Shown here piece by piece: positions 44,704-53,777 of a DNA stretch of 64,000 nucleotides; position 1 is the first letter of the stretch, and every line of letters starts with the position of its first letter. The stretch comes from JAWPMT01 sp964653795 (lineage in GTDB: Bacteria > Bacteroidota > Bacteroidia > Cytophagales > Cyclobacteriaceae). Position numbers and translations under genes: made by a program. The notes beneath the pieces are model-generated. The model ran no database searches, was not told the DNA's origin, and worked only from the letters and a program-made list of their open reading frames with translations. Where the stretch lies: the NCBI GenBank assembly GCA_964653795.1, contig CAZZHO010000003.1, forward strand, positions 1 through 64,000. Direction: 5' to 3'.

Positions 44704-45147
44704 TTATTTGCCAAAACCTCTTCTTAAGAGTTCAATGATTTCGTTGCGCTGTTTAGCAATCTCATCCTTTTGTTCGGACAGTTCTGATTCCAAGTCCCTA
44801 AACCGTTGGATGAACTGCTCACCCTTTTGTTGACTCACTTCTCCCGTACCAATTGCCTTAGTAATCATAACTACGGTGTCTTCTTCCTGATCTTCGTGTT
44901 TAATAAACATGGGGTCTTCACCATTGATGAGCCAATTAGGGTTCACGTTCAATTCTCGTGTCAATATATGGATGTGCTCAAGAGTTGGTAACCTCTTGCC
45001 GTTTTGCATATCTGAAACAGACTGCTTCGATACTTCAAATAGCTCTGCCAAGGCTTGTTGATCTTTGATCAATCCTTGGTTCTTAAGAAAAGACAATAGG
45101 TGCGAAAACCTAGTGGCAATCTCTGATTTGAATTCGGGACTGATCAT
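44704..45147 (-). CDS. XRE-family transcriptional regulator
   Basis: 147 residues. The N-terminal helix-turn-helix is QQALAELFEVSKQSVSDMQNG (about 30-50, read with RLPTLEHI after it). A linker and a C-terminal coiled coil (ELSEQKDEIAKQRNEIIELL) probably allow dimerisation. It is convergent with the TPR gene (stops 1 bp apart) and divergent from the 81-aa gene, with about 500 bp of intergenic DNA between. Control of that region or of the secreted-protein genes is inferred. Confidence 0.75.
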   Translation of the reverse strand: MISPEFKSEIATRFSHLLSFLKNQGLIKDQQALAELFEVSKQSVSDMQNGKRLPTLEHIHILTRELNVNPNWLINGEDPMFIKHEDQEEDTVVMITKAIGTGEVSQQKGEQFIQRFRDLESELSEQKDEIAKQRNEIIELLRRGFGK

Positions 45148-45650
45148 ATTTCGGTTGAGTTGAGAGCCGAATATAAAAAGGGTGAAAGACGATGGAAAAA
45201 ATGTTGCCGTCTACTGCATTTGATTTTGATTAATACGGGTAATTCTTGAAATATTTTGAAAATTAGTCCGAAAAATATTGACCGAGTAAATATTTCCATT
45301 TAAATTGTTGTCAGAATGTTAGGCTTGGAGCAATAAGCCAAAAAAATTGAGCTAATCCAAGGGTTATACAGTTATATCAAGACGTGATATAGTACCAATA
45401 TAAGGGCCAATTTTGCCGGAAAAGCTCCGAAAAATTCAATTCTGCCTCTACTGCTCTGGTAGTGGTCGATCATTAATGAAATAAGTGTGTGGAATTAGGT
45501 CTTATAGGCTTTATGAGACTAAAGTTGGCTCCAAATTCCAATACCACTTAGTGGTAGAAGAAAACCCTGCACATTGCAGGGTTGGCTTAAGGAAGGAAAT
45601 CCCAGGGCTCCCCAGGGCCCTGGGTTTGAGCTTTCGAAAATGAGATATGA
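45148..45650. promoter_or_regulatory. Large intergenic region with several hairpins
   Basis: About 500 bp without a gene. The left half (45148-45420) is AT-rich and should hold the XRE promoter. The right half has compact inverted repeats: ACCACTTAGTGGT (45542-45554), ACCCTGC/GCAGGGT (about 45564-45581), and CCCAGGG...CCCTGGG (about 45601-45623). They precede the 81-aa gene and could form a structured leader RNA, operators or a transfer/replication site. No T-run follows them, so they are not simple terminators. Confidence 0.45.
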
Positions 45651-45896
45651 ATGGATATGGAAGTAGAAGTAAAAGTTACCAACCCGGCACTCTATAAAGA
45701 AATGGTGTCAGAAGTTAATCTGGATTTACAAATACTGGATTCAGAAACCTTCAATGGAGGCATTTGCATCATGAGGAAGGACAATCTAACTGTTCCATTT
45801 TACGGCTTGATTGAGGCAAAAGATTACGAATCTAAATATGGGTTTGTGCTTGCTCTTTGCGAACCTACTACCAAAGCGAAGATTTTATTGGAATGA
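45651..45896 (+). CDS. Hypothetical small protein
   Basis: 81 residues; start at 45651 or at the ATG two codons later. Sequence VEVKVTNPALYKEMVSEV, then a beta-rich part (GGICIMRKDNLTVPFYG). No cysteine pattern except one, no membrane helix. It is preceded by the hairpin-rich leader and followed by a terminator at 45974. Function unknown. Confidence 0.5.
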   Translation: MDMEVEVKVTNPALYKEMVSEVNLDLQILDSETFNGGICIMRKDNLTVPFYGLIEAKDYESKYGFVLALCEPTTKAKILLE

Positions 45897-45973
45897 CGAC
45901 TGCTATACGATGGGAGGTTCCAACTACCATTGCCGTTCCATCCGGAATGGTTCCTATAGTGTTTTGGTAAAAG

Positions 45974-45996
45974 CTCCCCGTTCTGGGGAGTTTTTA
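45974..45996 (+). terminator. Rho-independent terminator
   Basis: A 6-bp stem CTCCCC/GGGGAG with loop GTTCT and a T-run. It ends the 81-aa gene transcript. Confidence 0.65.
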
Positions 45997-46143
45997 TTTA
46001 TAGGACAAGAATAGAATATATGACCTGATAAAAAGTAGAGGTAATTCGGAGTTTGGCCCTTTTCTGCGAAGATCACCTTTGAAGTGGCCTTTGTGAAGGG
46101 GTCACAAGCTGTGGTGTAAAGTATATGGAATGTTCCGCAGAGG

Positions 46144-46171
46144 AAAAGCCACCCGGTTGGGTGGCTTTTCA
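46144..46171 (+). terminator. Terminator-like hairpin
   Basis: A stem AAAAGCCACCC/GGGTGGCTTTT with loop GGTT. Together with 45974-45996 it brackets about 145 bp with no clear gene, possibly a small RNA. Both strands would give a T-run. Confidence 0.6.
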
Positions 46172-46226
46172 TTTTAACACCAACTGATGCAATGAGATGA
46201 TGTCTTGGGAGAAAATTTTCAAACCC

Positions 46227-46349
46227 ATGAAAAAAAATTACCTGAAATGGGTGATGTTTACCTTCTTAATGTTACTAAACAATAGAGGGGCACTCCTCGA
46301 CCAAAACAGGTATAGCCGAAAGCGGAACCGGATATACCTGTTTTTCTGA
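46227..46349 (+). CDS. Possible 40-aa basic peptide
   Basis: An ATG-started frame reads KKNYLKWVMFTFLMLLNN, a hydrophobic start, and then a basic tail (RYSRKRNRIYLFF). Its last third overlaps an inverted repeat (46307-46340). It may be chance, but it fills the space before the lipoprotein gene. Confidence 0.25.
   Translation: MKKNYLKWVMFTFLMLLNNRGALLDQNRYSRKRNRIYLFF
46307..46345 (+). terminator. Inverted repeat with T-run
   Basis: CAGGTATA and TATACCTG (8 bp, exact) flank an 18-nt loop that itself contains CCG repeats, followed by TTTTT. It is a terminator or regulator site about 55 bp before the HExxH lipoprotein gene. Confidence 0.5.
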
Positions 46350-46403
46350 TTTCTAGTGTGTGTACACCATGTTGGTTGAGACTTTTCAATTAAACAAGTG
46401 TAT

Positions 46404-47900
46404 ATGAAACGATTAATTCATTTAGGTTTATTGCTAACCCTTTTACTGATCCTTCCTTTTGGATGTCAGAAGGAATTGGATGAGTTACCAGACATTCCAA
46501 AGGAACGATCCATCTCGAAAAGAACACCGGAAGAAATCCCCAAAATCATAGATGCTTTACACACGAGTTTGGGCATGTCCAAAGAGAATGATCAAATATT
46601 CAGTGTTAACTACGGAAGCTTCATCAATGATTTTTCCGTTGATATGGATAGGATTATGGAAGTGGTTGATACGATAGGAAATCAGCATTATACTTTTGCC
46701 ATCGAGGATAATGATAGTAACCCCTTTATTTTCTACAATCTGATCATTAGCACAGATCAATTTGGAACGGTCAAAAGGCCCTATCTACTTAGATATGAGA
46801 TGTCTGATGAGTTTATTCCTGTTTATCTACAAACTCAATCCATTCAAGGTTTTGCAGGTACGATCAGAAGAACCTATCTGATACCACGTTCAAATGGTAC
46901 TACAGCGAGTTCTGCTTCACCAAATTCTCTGATAAGTGTAAGTGCCGGGGAGGATACTTGTGATGATTCTGAGGGAAGCGGTGGGTCCAGTGATCCTGGC
47001 AGTGGTGGTGGTGATCCGGTTGATTCTGGCCCAACACCCATTGATGACCCTGATCCTTGGGGGAATTTTGGAGGTACACCTTGTGATATTTATTGGCAAG
47101 ATTTTGCTTCTGAATCTTGTGGTGAGAATTGCGTAACTGCCAGACAAAGCATTCTGATCATTGATTGTGGAGAAAGTGATGGCGGGTTTTCCAGAGCTGG
47201 TGAAGATGATTGTAATGATGGTGCGGAAATTATAGTACTGCCTGAAGGTGAGATTATTCTCGACCCAAGTTTCAAGGACACTCCAAAAGCAATGTGTATT
47301 TATACGAAACTTTCGCAGACGGGAATTATGTCTACCTATTTAAATAGGTTTGATGCGGATTTCACACTAAAAGATTTGCAATGGCATGTTGTTACTTCTC
47401 TTCCTAATTATGTCAATGGGAAAACCTATGCCAACCTAGACGGGTTCTATAAGATAGAGATCAATGGAAATACCTTATCTGATCGCACCAACCTTGAAGC
47501 TGCAAAAACGATGATGCACGAACTCATACATGCTGAATTGGCTAGAAAGGTTCATAGCGTGAATAGTACGGTAGATCCTGATGATTTCCCAGGTATATAT
47601 GACTATTACAGAAGGTTCATTAAGAATTGGGAGCATCAACAAATGGCCGGACATTTTACCGGGATTATTGGTGAAGCTCTATGGGAATTTGATAATAAAC
47701 AAAAGAACCTGCAATATTATAAAGACCTGGCATGGGGTGGCTTGAGAAGAGTCTTAGATCATAACAATCCAGGTACAAATTCGAACCCAAACTTCGTTGA
47801 AACTGCTGCTTGGCAATCGCTTTCTGCCGAGGAACAAGCTAGGATCAACAATAACATTACTGCGGAAAAAACTAATGGGTCAAAGACATGTATAGATTAA
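46404..47900 (+). CDS. Lipoprotein with HExxH metallopeptidase site
   Basis: 498 residues from the ATG at 46404; a second in-frame ATG at 46398 is possible. The lipobox LPFGC lies about 21 residues in. After a Ser/Gly/Asp-rich linker (GSGGSSDPGSGGGD) come several cysteines (CDIYWQDF, SCGENC), then KTMMHELIHAELARK with an HELIH zinc site about residue 372, and WEHQQMAGHF, which may add a ligand. This is a Bacteroidota-type surface zincin: a lipid-anchored protease or effector. It overlaps the next gene by 13 bp, which suggests a coupled pair. Confidence 0.65.
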   Translation: MKRLIHLGLLLTLLLILPFGCQKELDELPDIPKERSISKRTPEEIPKIIDALHTSLGMSKENDQIFSVNYGSFINDFSVDMDRIMEVVDTIGNQHYTFAIEDNDSNPFIFYNLIISTDQFGTVKRPYLLRYEMSDEFIPVYLQTQSIQGFAGTIRRTYLIPRSNGTTASSASPNSLISVSAGEDTCDDSEGSGGSSDPGSGGGDPVDSGPTPIDDPDPWGNFGGTPCDIYWQDFASESCGENCVTARQSILIIDCGESDGGFSRAGEDDCNDGAEIIVLPEGEIILDPSFKDTPKAMCIYTKLSQTGIMSTYLNRFDADFTLKDLQWHVVTSLPNYVNGKTYANLDGFYKIEINGNTLSDRTNLEAAKTMMHELIHAELARKVHSVNSTVDPDDFPGIYDYYRRFIKNWEHQQMAGHFTGIIGEALWEFDNKQKNLQYYKDLAWGGLRRVLDHNNPGTNSNPNFVETAAWQSLSAEEQARINNNITAEKTNGSKTCID

Positions 47901-48310
47901 TCGCACTATTTTGTTTGCTAAGCTACATTGTTTTAAATGTTAATGATCAGGATGAACAGACGATCCTCTTCTCAAAAAAAGGAGATGCTGGCTTAATGAA
48001 AATCTCGAAGGAGGTTATTGGGAAAAAGACCTTTTTCATATTCGACTATGAAGACAGAACAGAAAAGTTCTACACTGACAAAAAGCCTATAAAAATCCCA
48101 TCAAGTAGTGTTAAAGGATTGTTGACTAAAACCCCCAGAGAGCTCCGTGTTCTCGAAAAAAAGGAAATAGATAATAACCTTGAAAAGAGTAAAACGGAAG
48201 GCAAAGTAAAAGTCCTTTTATCCATCAACGACCTCTTTCCTGAAATCTATTTGCTTGAAAAACTAAACGACTCCGAATACTTGAAATATAGAGTGTATTG
48301 GGATCATTAG
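47888..48310 (+). CDS. Small secreted partner of the HExxH lipoprotein
   Basis: 140 residues with a secretion-type N-terminus (LIALFCLLSYIVLNV), then a charged soluble domain (KKTFFIFDYEDRTEKFYTDKK). The start lies 13 bp inside the lipoprotein gene, a strong sign of co-translation. Immunity or inhibitor of the metallopeptidase is the natural guess; no family is recognised. A terminator follows 11 bp after the stop. Confidence 0.55.
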   Translation: MYRLIALFCLLSYIVLNVNDQDEQTILFSKKGDAGLMKISKEVIGKKTFFIFDYEDRTEKFYTDKKPIKIPSSSVKGLLTKTPRELRVLEKKEIDNNLEKSKTEGKVKVLLSINDLFPEIYLLEKLNDSEYLKYRVYWDH

Positions 48311-48321
48311 GAATAAGTATA

Positions 48322-48352
48322 GGAGCCTGGGATACTCAGGCTCCATTTTTTC
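48322..48352. terminator. Bidirectional terminator between convergent operons
   Basis: A perfect 8-bp stem GGAGCCTG/CAGGCTCC with a 7-nt loop and a run of T on the plus strand. It separates the HExxH lipoprotein pair from the peptide-export genes that end here on the minus strand. Confidence 0.85.
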
Positions 48353-48358
48353 CTAGAT

Positions 48359-48616
48359 TCAGACCTGACGGTAAGCCTCCAATATTTCTTCTTCTGAGGC
48401 TTTCATCCCCTTCATTTTACTAACAAGGGCTAACAATTCATCCGACTTTTTTATCGCAAAGGTTTTGTCTATTCCACCTTGTAAGGCATTGAGGGCAGGA
48501 ACATCCAGTTTACACAAGACATTACTCACGCATGTGGATTTCATTCCCTTGCGGTTGTTAAGGGTGTTTTCATTGATATACTTTACTACTTGACCAGCAG
48601 TTATTTGATCACTCAT
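48359..48616 (-). CDS. Hypothetical protein of the peptide-export locus
   Basis: 85 residues, soluble, mostly helical (GQVVKYINENTLNNRKG, ELLALVSKMKGMKASEEEI). It has a GG (ALQGGIDK) but at residue 47-48, too far from the start for a typical leader. It is the last gene after the HlyD gene (21 bp gap). It may be a regulator or chaperone of export; no family recognised. Confidence 0.5.
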   Translation of the reverse strand: MSDQITAGQVVKYINENTLNNRKGMKSTCVSNVLCKLDVPALNALQGGIDKTFAIKKSDELLALVSKMKGMKASEEEILEAYRQV

Positions 48617-48637
48617 AATTGTGACATTTTTGATTAA

Positions 48638-49972
48638 TTAAGCTTGTGAATGAGTAAGTTTTCGGATTTGGTTGAACAGTCTTTCCAGCAAACTGATGTC
48701 ATCAGTTATTATTTCAACCTTTCCAACCATTTGTTGTTTGAGTTCCAGGCTCTTGCCAAAGGTACTTGTCCAATCTTCCGGAATATCAATTTTGACACGG
48801 TACACTCTTTGGCCTCCTTCGGAAGGTATCGGTGTTTTTGACGCGGACAACACTTTACCAATGAGCTGACCGGATTCCTGGTAAATGTATTCATCCAGGT
48901 ATACATGGACTAGCTGACCTGATTTTATTTTAGAAGCACCATGAGCAGGTATCGTTGCAATGGCAAACACTTTTGGCTGACCCATTGGGGCAATGGTCAT
49001 AAGTGGTATTCCTGCAGGAATGATAGCGCCACCTGAAAGATCGTACTGGAAATCAATTTTCCCATTGGTTTCTGCCTTTAAAAGATAGCGTTGTTCCCAT
49101 CTGTTTATTTGACTCCATAGTTCATCTTTAGCACCGGCCAATTGCTGAAGCATCGCACTCTGTTTGTCATTTCTTTCCTGTTCAAGTTCAACTATGGTTT
49201 GGTTAAGGTCTTCTACTTGTACTTTCATCTGAGCCAACTGGGACCTGGCACCATGAAAGGCATGTCGCTTTTGCAAGTATTGCGATTGTCTTTGTTTGTA
49301 CGTGAGGCTTGCTATCACCTTCTCTTGGAACAAAATTGAATCTGCCATTAACTTGTCGTGGGCCAATTTCAGTTGCTCCTGAAGGGCCATTCTTTGCTCC
49401 CAGATTCGTTCATAGTAAAGATCGAGCATCTTCTTTTTGTTGTGCAGAGAAGTCAATTTCAGCTCGTAATATGGTTGATATAGGAAGTTTGTATAATCCG
49501 AATAGAGCTGCACAAAGTGGTTATAAGAGGGCTGAATTTCCCCTAAAATCAACTCCGGCCAATTGAATTTGACGAACATGCTGTCCTTGGGTTCAAGAAG
49601 CTCCAGCTTATCTAATTCCGACAATAGCCGACTGACATCAGATGTGGATGCCGGGTTTTCAAGTACACCTAGCCACTCACCTTCTTTAACCTTTTTTTGA
49701 TTGGACACCCATAGGTCAGAGAGTCTTCCAGAATTCTTGGCTGTGATCCATTGAGTTGGTCTATCACTTGTCAATACGAGTTCTCCTTCAAGGGTATCAG
49801 GATAATCAATGAAGGCGCTTCCGGTAAAGGCCAAAATCAGGATCAGGAAAATCAGACTGATGCCCCACCTCAAGGTCCAGGAGGGCATTCGTGACATGAA
49901 TTCACGAACCTCCATTGATCGTTGATCATTGTTAGTGTCTATGCCGCTATTAAGTCTGTTTTGGCTATCCAT
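48638..49972 (-). CDS. HlyD-family secretion adaptor
   Basis: 444 residues. One membrane helix (GISLIFLILILAFTGSAF, about 38-55), a lipoyl-like half near 75-105 (ITAKNSGRLSDLWVSNQ), a long coiled coil (about 190-290) and a second half with IPAGIPLMTIAPMG. This is the periplasmic adaptor of a type-1-like exporter. It overlaps the ABC transporter gene by 8 bp and would link it to an outer-membrane channel not present in the window. Confidence 0.85.
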   Translation of the reverse strand: MDSQNRLNSGIDTNNDQRSMEVREFMSRMPSWTLRWGISLIFLILILAFTGSAFIDYPDTLEGELVLTSDRPTQWITAKNSGRLSDLWVSNQKKVKEGEWLGVLENPASTSDVSRLLSELDKLELLEPKDSMFVKFNWPELILGEIQPSYNHFVQLYSDYTNFLYQPYYELKLTSLHNKKKMLDLYYERIWEQRMALQEQLKLAHDKLMADSILFQEKVIASLTYKQRQSQYLQKRHAFHGARSQLAQMKVQVEDLNQTIVELEQERNDKQSAMLQQLAGAKDELWSQINRWEQRYLLKAETNGKIDFQYDLSGGAIIPAGIPLMTIAPMGQPKVFAIATIPAHGASKIKSGQLVHVYLDEYIYQESGQLIGKVLSASKTPIPSEGGQRVYRVKIDIPEDWTSTFGKSLELKQQMVGKVEIITDDISLLERLFNQIRKLTHSQA

Positions 49973-52166
49973 AAACTTGCTCCAACTCCAATTGATTTTT
50001 TACCAGTTCGTAATAATATCCTGCCTTTCTTACCAGTTGGCTATGAGTGCCCATTTCCACGATAACTCCTTTGTCCAGAACGACAATCTTATCCGCATTT
50101 TTGACTGTGCTTAATCGGTGTGCAACTATAACTGCAGTTTTCCCTTTGATGAACTGTTCAAGGCGTTGCATGATCGTTTTTTCATTGTTAGCATCAAGGG
50201 AGGAGGTCGCTTCATCAAAGAAGAGGAATTGAGGGTTTTTATATACAGCTCTTGCAATGAGTATTCTTTGTTTTTGGCCTCCACTGAGCCCTTGGCCTTC
50301 CATGCCAATTCTGGTATTAAATTTATTGGGTAGTGATTCCACAAAGTCTCGGATGTTGGCTGTTTCAGCAGCTTTTAAGAGTCTTGCCTTATCTATCCTT
50401 TCTTGGCCAACCGCAATGTTATTTGCAATGGTATCATTGAAAATATAGCCATCCTGTAGAACAACGCCACAACTCTCCCTCCAGCTCTCCTGAGCTATGT
50501 CCGAAAGTGAATCCGGGCCAATGACTATAGTTCCTTCAGAAGGCTCATAGAATTTCAACAGGAGTTTCACCAATGTTGTCTTACCGCTACCACTGGCTCC
50601 AACAATGGCTGTAGTTTCTCCCGCTTCGATGACCAATTCTATATTATTGAGGACGACTGATTGACTTCCCGGATAACGGAGGCTGACATTTGACAGCTTC
50701 ACATCCTCAAAGAGAGGAATATCACCAAGCTTTTGCTCTCCGGGTACTTCTTCATCAGGTTTATTGTGAATTTCGGATAGGCGCTCTAAGGCGATGCGGG
50801 CATCTTGATAGGAATAGATAAAACCAACAAGGCGGTTAATGGGGCCATTCAGTTGGCCCGTTATGTAGGAAATTGCAAGTAGCATACCCAACGTGATCTC
50901 CCCATTGACTACCAAAAGCGCAGCGAATATGGTGATTAGGATGTTCTTTAATTCGTTGATAAGTCCCGCCCCAGTAGTCTGGTATTGTTCCAGAGCCAGG
51001 TTTTTCACTGATAGCCTGAAAAGCTCGATTTGCAGCTCCTCCCATTTCCACCGGTGATGTCGCTCAGCATTATGTAACTTGATCTCTTGCATAGCGCCAA
51101 TGAGCTCTATGACCTTGCTCTGTTCCTCCCCATGCTTTTCAAACTGCTTGTAATCAAGTTTTCTGCGCTTTCTTAAGAAAAGCGCTACCCAGGCTACATA
51201 GGCTAGACTTCCAGCTAGAAATATCCCAAAGATCCTTATGTCATAAATGGCCAAAACCCCGCCTAATACGATCAAACTGAACGATGAAAAAAGTACGCTG
51301 AGACTGCTGTTGGTTAATAGGTTTTCAATGCGACTATGATCGCTTATTCTTTGAAGAATATCTCCAGTCAACTTTACATCGAAATAGGAAATTGGGAGCC
51401 TCATCAACTTGATAAAGAAATCAGAGATAAGGGAAATATTCAGTCTGGTACTAATATGTAGCAAGATCCAGGCCCGAATCAACTCTATAGCTGTTTTGCC
51501 AAGAAACAGAAATAGTTGTGCCCCAAGAATCAAGTAAATAAAGGACACATCACGGTTGCGAATCCCTACATCAATAATGCTTTGGGTTAAGAATGGAAAA
51601 AGTAGTTCCAACAATCCGGTAGCAACCAATCCGATTATAAGTTGAGTGATAAACCTCCTATACCTTCGGATATAAGGGACAAGAAAGCGGAACCCAATGG
51701 TGGAAGATTTTTCCTTCTGTTTCTCATTACTTAGATCAGGAGTGGGTTCTAGCACCAGTATCACCCCTTCGGGGCTTTGTCTTTTGGCCCCTTTTCCAAT
51801 CCAGTGATTGAGGAATTCTTGATGAAGATAGGACAGTTTCCCGATGGCCGGGTCAGCCACATATATTCTTTTCTTGGTGATGCGATATACTACTACATAA
51901 TGGTCCTGATCCCAATGAGCAATACAAGGTAATGGAACTTCTTTTATGAGCTGATCTAAACTGGCCTGGGCACCCATAGTTCTGAAACCTATCCTTTCTG
52001 CTGCTCTAGCGAGGTTCCACAACAAACTGCCTTGACGGGTGGTTTCAGAAAGCTCCCGAAGGGTTTCAATAGAAATAGCCCGTCCATAGAACCGGGCTAT
52101 CATCTTCAGGCACGTTGCCCCACAGTCTTTCTGATCTGCTTGTTTATGAAAGGGGAATTTAGGCAA
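49965..52166 (-). CDS. C39 peptidase-containing ABC transporter
   Basis: 733 residues; the frame starts at TTG (52166). The N-terminal C39 peptidase has the catalytic Cys in QKDCGATCLKM, His in WDQDHYVVVY and Asp in VADPAIG. Membrane helices lie about 170-430. The ATPase has Walker A GASGSGKTT, signature LSGGQKQR, Walker B FLFFDEATSSLD and the H-loop AHRLS. Such transporters cut double-glycine leaders and export the peptide. Two candidate GG precursors are encoded 1.3-1.8 kb upstream on the same strand, which identifies likely substrates. It overlaps the HlyD gene. Confidence 0.9.
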   Translation of the reverse strand: MPKFPFHKQADQKDCGATCLKMIARFYGRAISIETLRELSETTRQGSLLWNLARAAERIGFRTMGAQASLDQLIKEVPLPCIAHWDQDHYVVVYRITKKRIYVADPAIGKLSYLHQEFLNHWIGKGAKRQSPEGVILVLEPTPDLSNEKQKEKSSTIGFRFLVPYIRRYRRFITQLIIGLVATGLLELLFPFLTQSIIDVGIRNRDVSFIYLILGAQLFLFLGKTAIELIRAWILLHISTRLNISLISDFFIKLMRLPISYFDVKLTGDILQRISDHSRIENLLTNSSLSVLFSSFSLIVLGGVLAIYDIRIFGIFLAGSLAYVAWVALFLRKRRKLDYKQFEKHGEEQSKVIELIGAMQEIKLHNAERHHRWKWEELQIELFRLSVKNLALEQYQTTGAGLINELKNILITIFAALLVVNGEITLGMLLAISYITGQLNGPINRLVGFIYSYQDARIALERLSEIHNKPDEEVPGEQKLGDIPLFEDVKLSNVSLRYPGSQSVVLNNIELVIEAGETTAIVGASGSGKTTLVKLLLKFYEPSEGTIVIGPDSLSDIAQESWRESCGVVLQDGYIFNDTIANNIAVGQERIDKARLLKAAETANIRDFVESLPNKFNTRIGMEGQGLSGGQKQRILIARAVYKNPQFLFFDEATSSLDANNEKTIMQRLEQFIKGKTAVIVAHRLSTVKNADKIVVLDKGVIVEMGTHSQLVRKAGYYYELVKNQLELEQVYG

Positions 52167-52213
52167 TGATCATGGCAATAGAATTAGTATTTCACGAATG
52201 CACCATTGTAGAT

Positions 52214-53443
52214 TTAATTCTTGAACAAGGCTGATTTTTTGAGTCTTCCTTTAACCTGCTCATTCCTATCATTTCGGACAACAATGTCCACTGTGTTGAC
52301 CTGCCTTAAAATGGCTGAAATTTTGGCTTGACGTTCACAACCGGATAACATCTTGAAATCAGATGCACTAAGATTCAGGTCGTTCAACTTCTCTACTTTG
52401 TCTCCTATGTTCAAACCCATTTGCGAGGCTGGTGAATCGTTCCAGATGAAAACTACAGACATTGTTTCAGGGCTAAGAACAAACCCGAATGTATCGAGAA
52501 TGGAGTGCTCCTTTGATTCCTCTATCTTCTTGACATATAGCTTTTCTTTTGGGTAGTCGATGATCATTTCATAGGAGTTAAGTATGCCTGCCCCTATAGA
52601 GAGCATTGCAAAATGTTCTTCGTTTTCCACGTCTACAATAACTCCCTGAATACTAGCTTTGTCACCTTCCTTTTTGTGCTCCTTTGGATTACCAAAATCA
52701 AACTCTGGAACCTTTACGATTTTGCTTTCGCTAACAGAGTGATTGTTAAATGCAGTTTGAATGAGCTGCCCTTTTCCCGTTTTTTCCTGCTTACCCCACA
52801 AGTACTGTAATTGTGACTCTGGAATGGTAATATTGCCGTTAAAGCCTAAGTCGATCATAGAGGTTGACCGAGTTCCTTTGAACCCTGCCACCAGGGTGGG
52901 TACTCCACCGAAAAACAGTTTCATTTTGTATTTAGAGAAACCTGAGAGGTGCTCTTTATCTACCTTGCTTTGAACTCCGACTTCACCGCGCCTAAAGCTC
53001 CAGACATGTTCTCTGAGCACATTGCTTCCAAGTATTCCATCTATCTCACAAACCTGACCTCCACCGGAAAGATCTCCCTCCAGTACATCTGCTTTGATGC
53101 CATTGAAATGCAGACCTTCTATGTCCAGGTCCAGTTGCACTACTCCAAACTCTTGATAAGAATATCCATCAGTAGCGCTGTCTTTTTCGATTATTTCAAG
53201 TTTTAGCTCATCAGCTATTTGTTTGCTGATTGACGTTGTAGTGCTCCCAGTGTCGATTATAAAACGAAGTAGACGATTCTGCCCGTTAATTCTGATTTTG
53301 GTCAGCACGTAAATGTTGTTCGAGACTTCAGCATTTAGGCTTCGATATTCAATGCCTGGTTCCTTGCTAAAGGCCCCATTAGAATGGACTTTGGAATTAA
53401 TGCCCAGAAACAAAACAATGAGTAAGGAGAGAGTAGATTTCAT
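52214..53443 (-). CDS. Secreted retropepsin-like aspartyl protease with PDZ domain
   Basis: 409 residues. A signal peptide (about 1-20) precedes an aspartyl-protease motif IDTGSTTTSI (Asp64), a later MIDLGFNGN strand (about 196-204), and a C-terminal PDZ-like region with NDSPASQMGLNIGDKVEKL (about 335-353). Bacteroidota have such periplasmic proteins, some acting in processing or regulation. It lies between the GG-precursor genes and the transporter gene, so it could process the exported peptides further. Both aspartates look intact. Being only a host-like processing enzyme is the alternative. Confidence 0.75.
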   Translation of the reverse strand: MKSTLSLLIVLFLGINSKVHSNGAFSKEPGIEYRSLNAEVSNNIYVLTKIRINGQNRLLRFIIDTGSTTTSISKQIADELKLEIIEKDSATDGYSYQEFGVVQLDLDIEGLHFNGIKADVLEGDLSGGGQVCEIDGILGSNVLREHVWSFRRGEVGVQSKVDKEHLSGFSKYKMKLFFGGVPTLVAGFKGTRSTSMIDLGFNGNITIPESQLQYLWGKQEKTGKGQLIQTAFNNHSVSESKIVKVPEFDFGNPKEHKKEGDKASIQGVIVDVENEEHFAMLSIGAGILNSYEMIIDYPKEKLYVKKIEESKEHSILDTFGFVLSPETMSVVFIWNDSPASQMGLNIGDKVEKLNDLNLSASDFKMLSGCERQAKISAILRQVNTVDIVVRNDRNEQVKGRLKKSALFKN

Positions 53444-53494
53444 ATTTCTATTTGATTAAGTGCCCCGTGTAAAACGGGGCACGAGTTTAACAAA

Positions 53495-53674
53495 CTAAAT
53501 CACTTTTGTTTTTCTTTTCTTGACCTTTCCATCGACAAGAACAGTGACCCTCTTTAGATCGGGGTCGCCATCTCCATCAGTGTCGATGAATTCAACTTGT
53601 CGAACCCTATCTCCACCATGAACCTGGTTCATGACTTCTGGAGATAGTGGGATGATTGAAGTGTTTCCAAACAT
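53495..53674 (-). CDS. Double-glycine leader peptide precursor with DTDGDG motif
   Basis: 59 codons, ATG at 53674. The leader ends LSPEVMNQVHGG, a double-glycine site for C39 peptidases. The mature part starts DRVRQVEFIDTDGDG and continues DPDLKRVTVLVDGKVKKRK. The DxDxDG run matches a single calcium-binding loop as in EF-hand or dockerin-like sequences. A hairpin GCCCCGT/ACGGGGC lies just downstream (53462-53480). It resembles the second precursor encoded about 100 bp upstream. Antibacterial, signalling or surface roles are all possible; no known bacteriocin class fits. Confidence 0.65.
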   Translation of the reverse strand: MFGNTSIIPLSPEVMNQVHGGDRVRQVEFIDTDGDGDPDLKRVTVLVDGKVKKRKTKVI

Positions 53675-53777
53675 GTTTAATGAATTAAATTAGACTTCCT
53701 TGATTGTCACTTATGACAGAAACACTCCGCACGACTTAACATAATACGCGGAGCATCTGAAAAGGATATAACTATTT

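Noticed and set aside
48359..48616. Third double-glycine precursor
   Set aside because: The only GG is about 47 residues in and lacks the upstream leader helix pattern; no DTDGDG motif.
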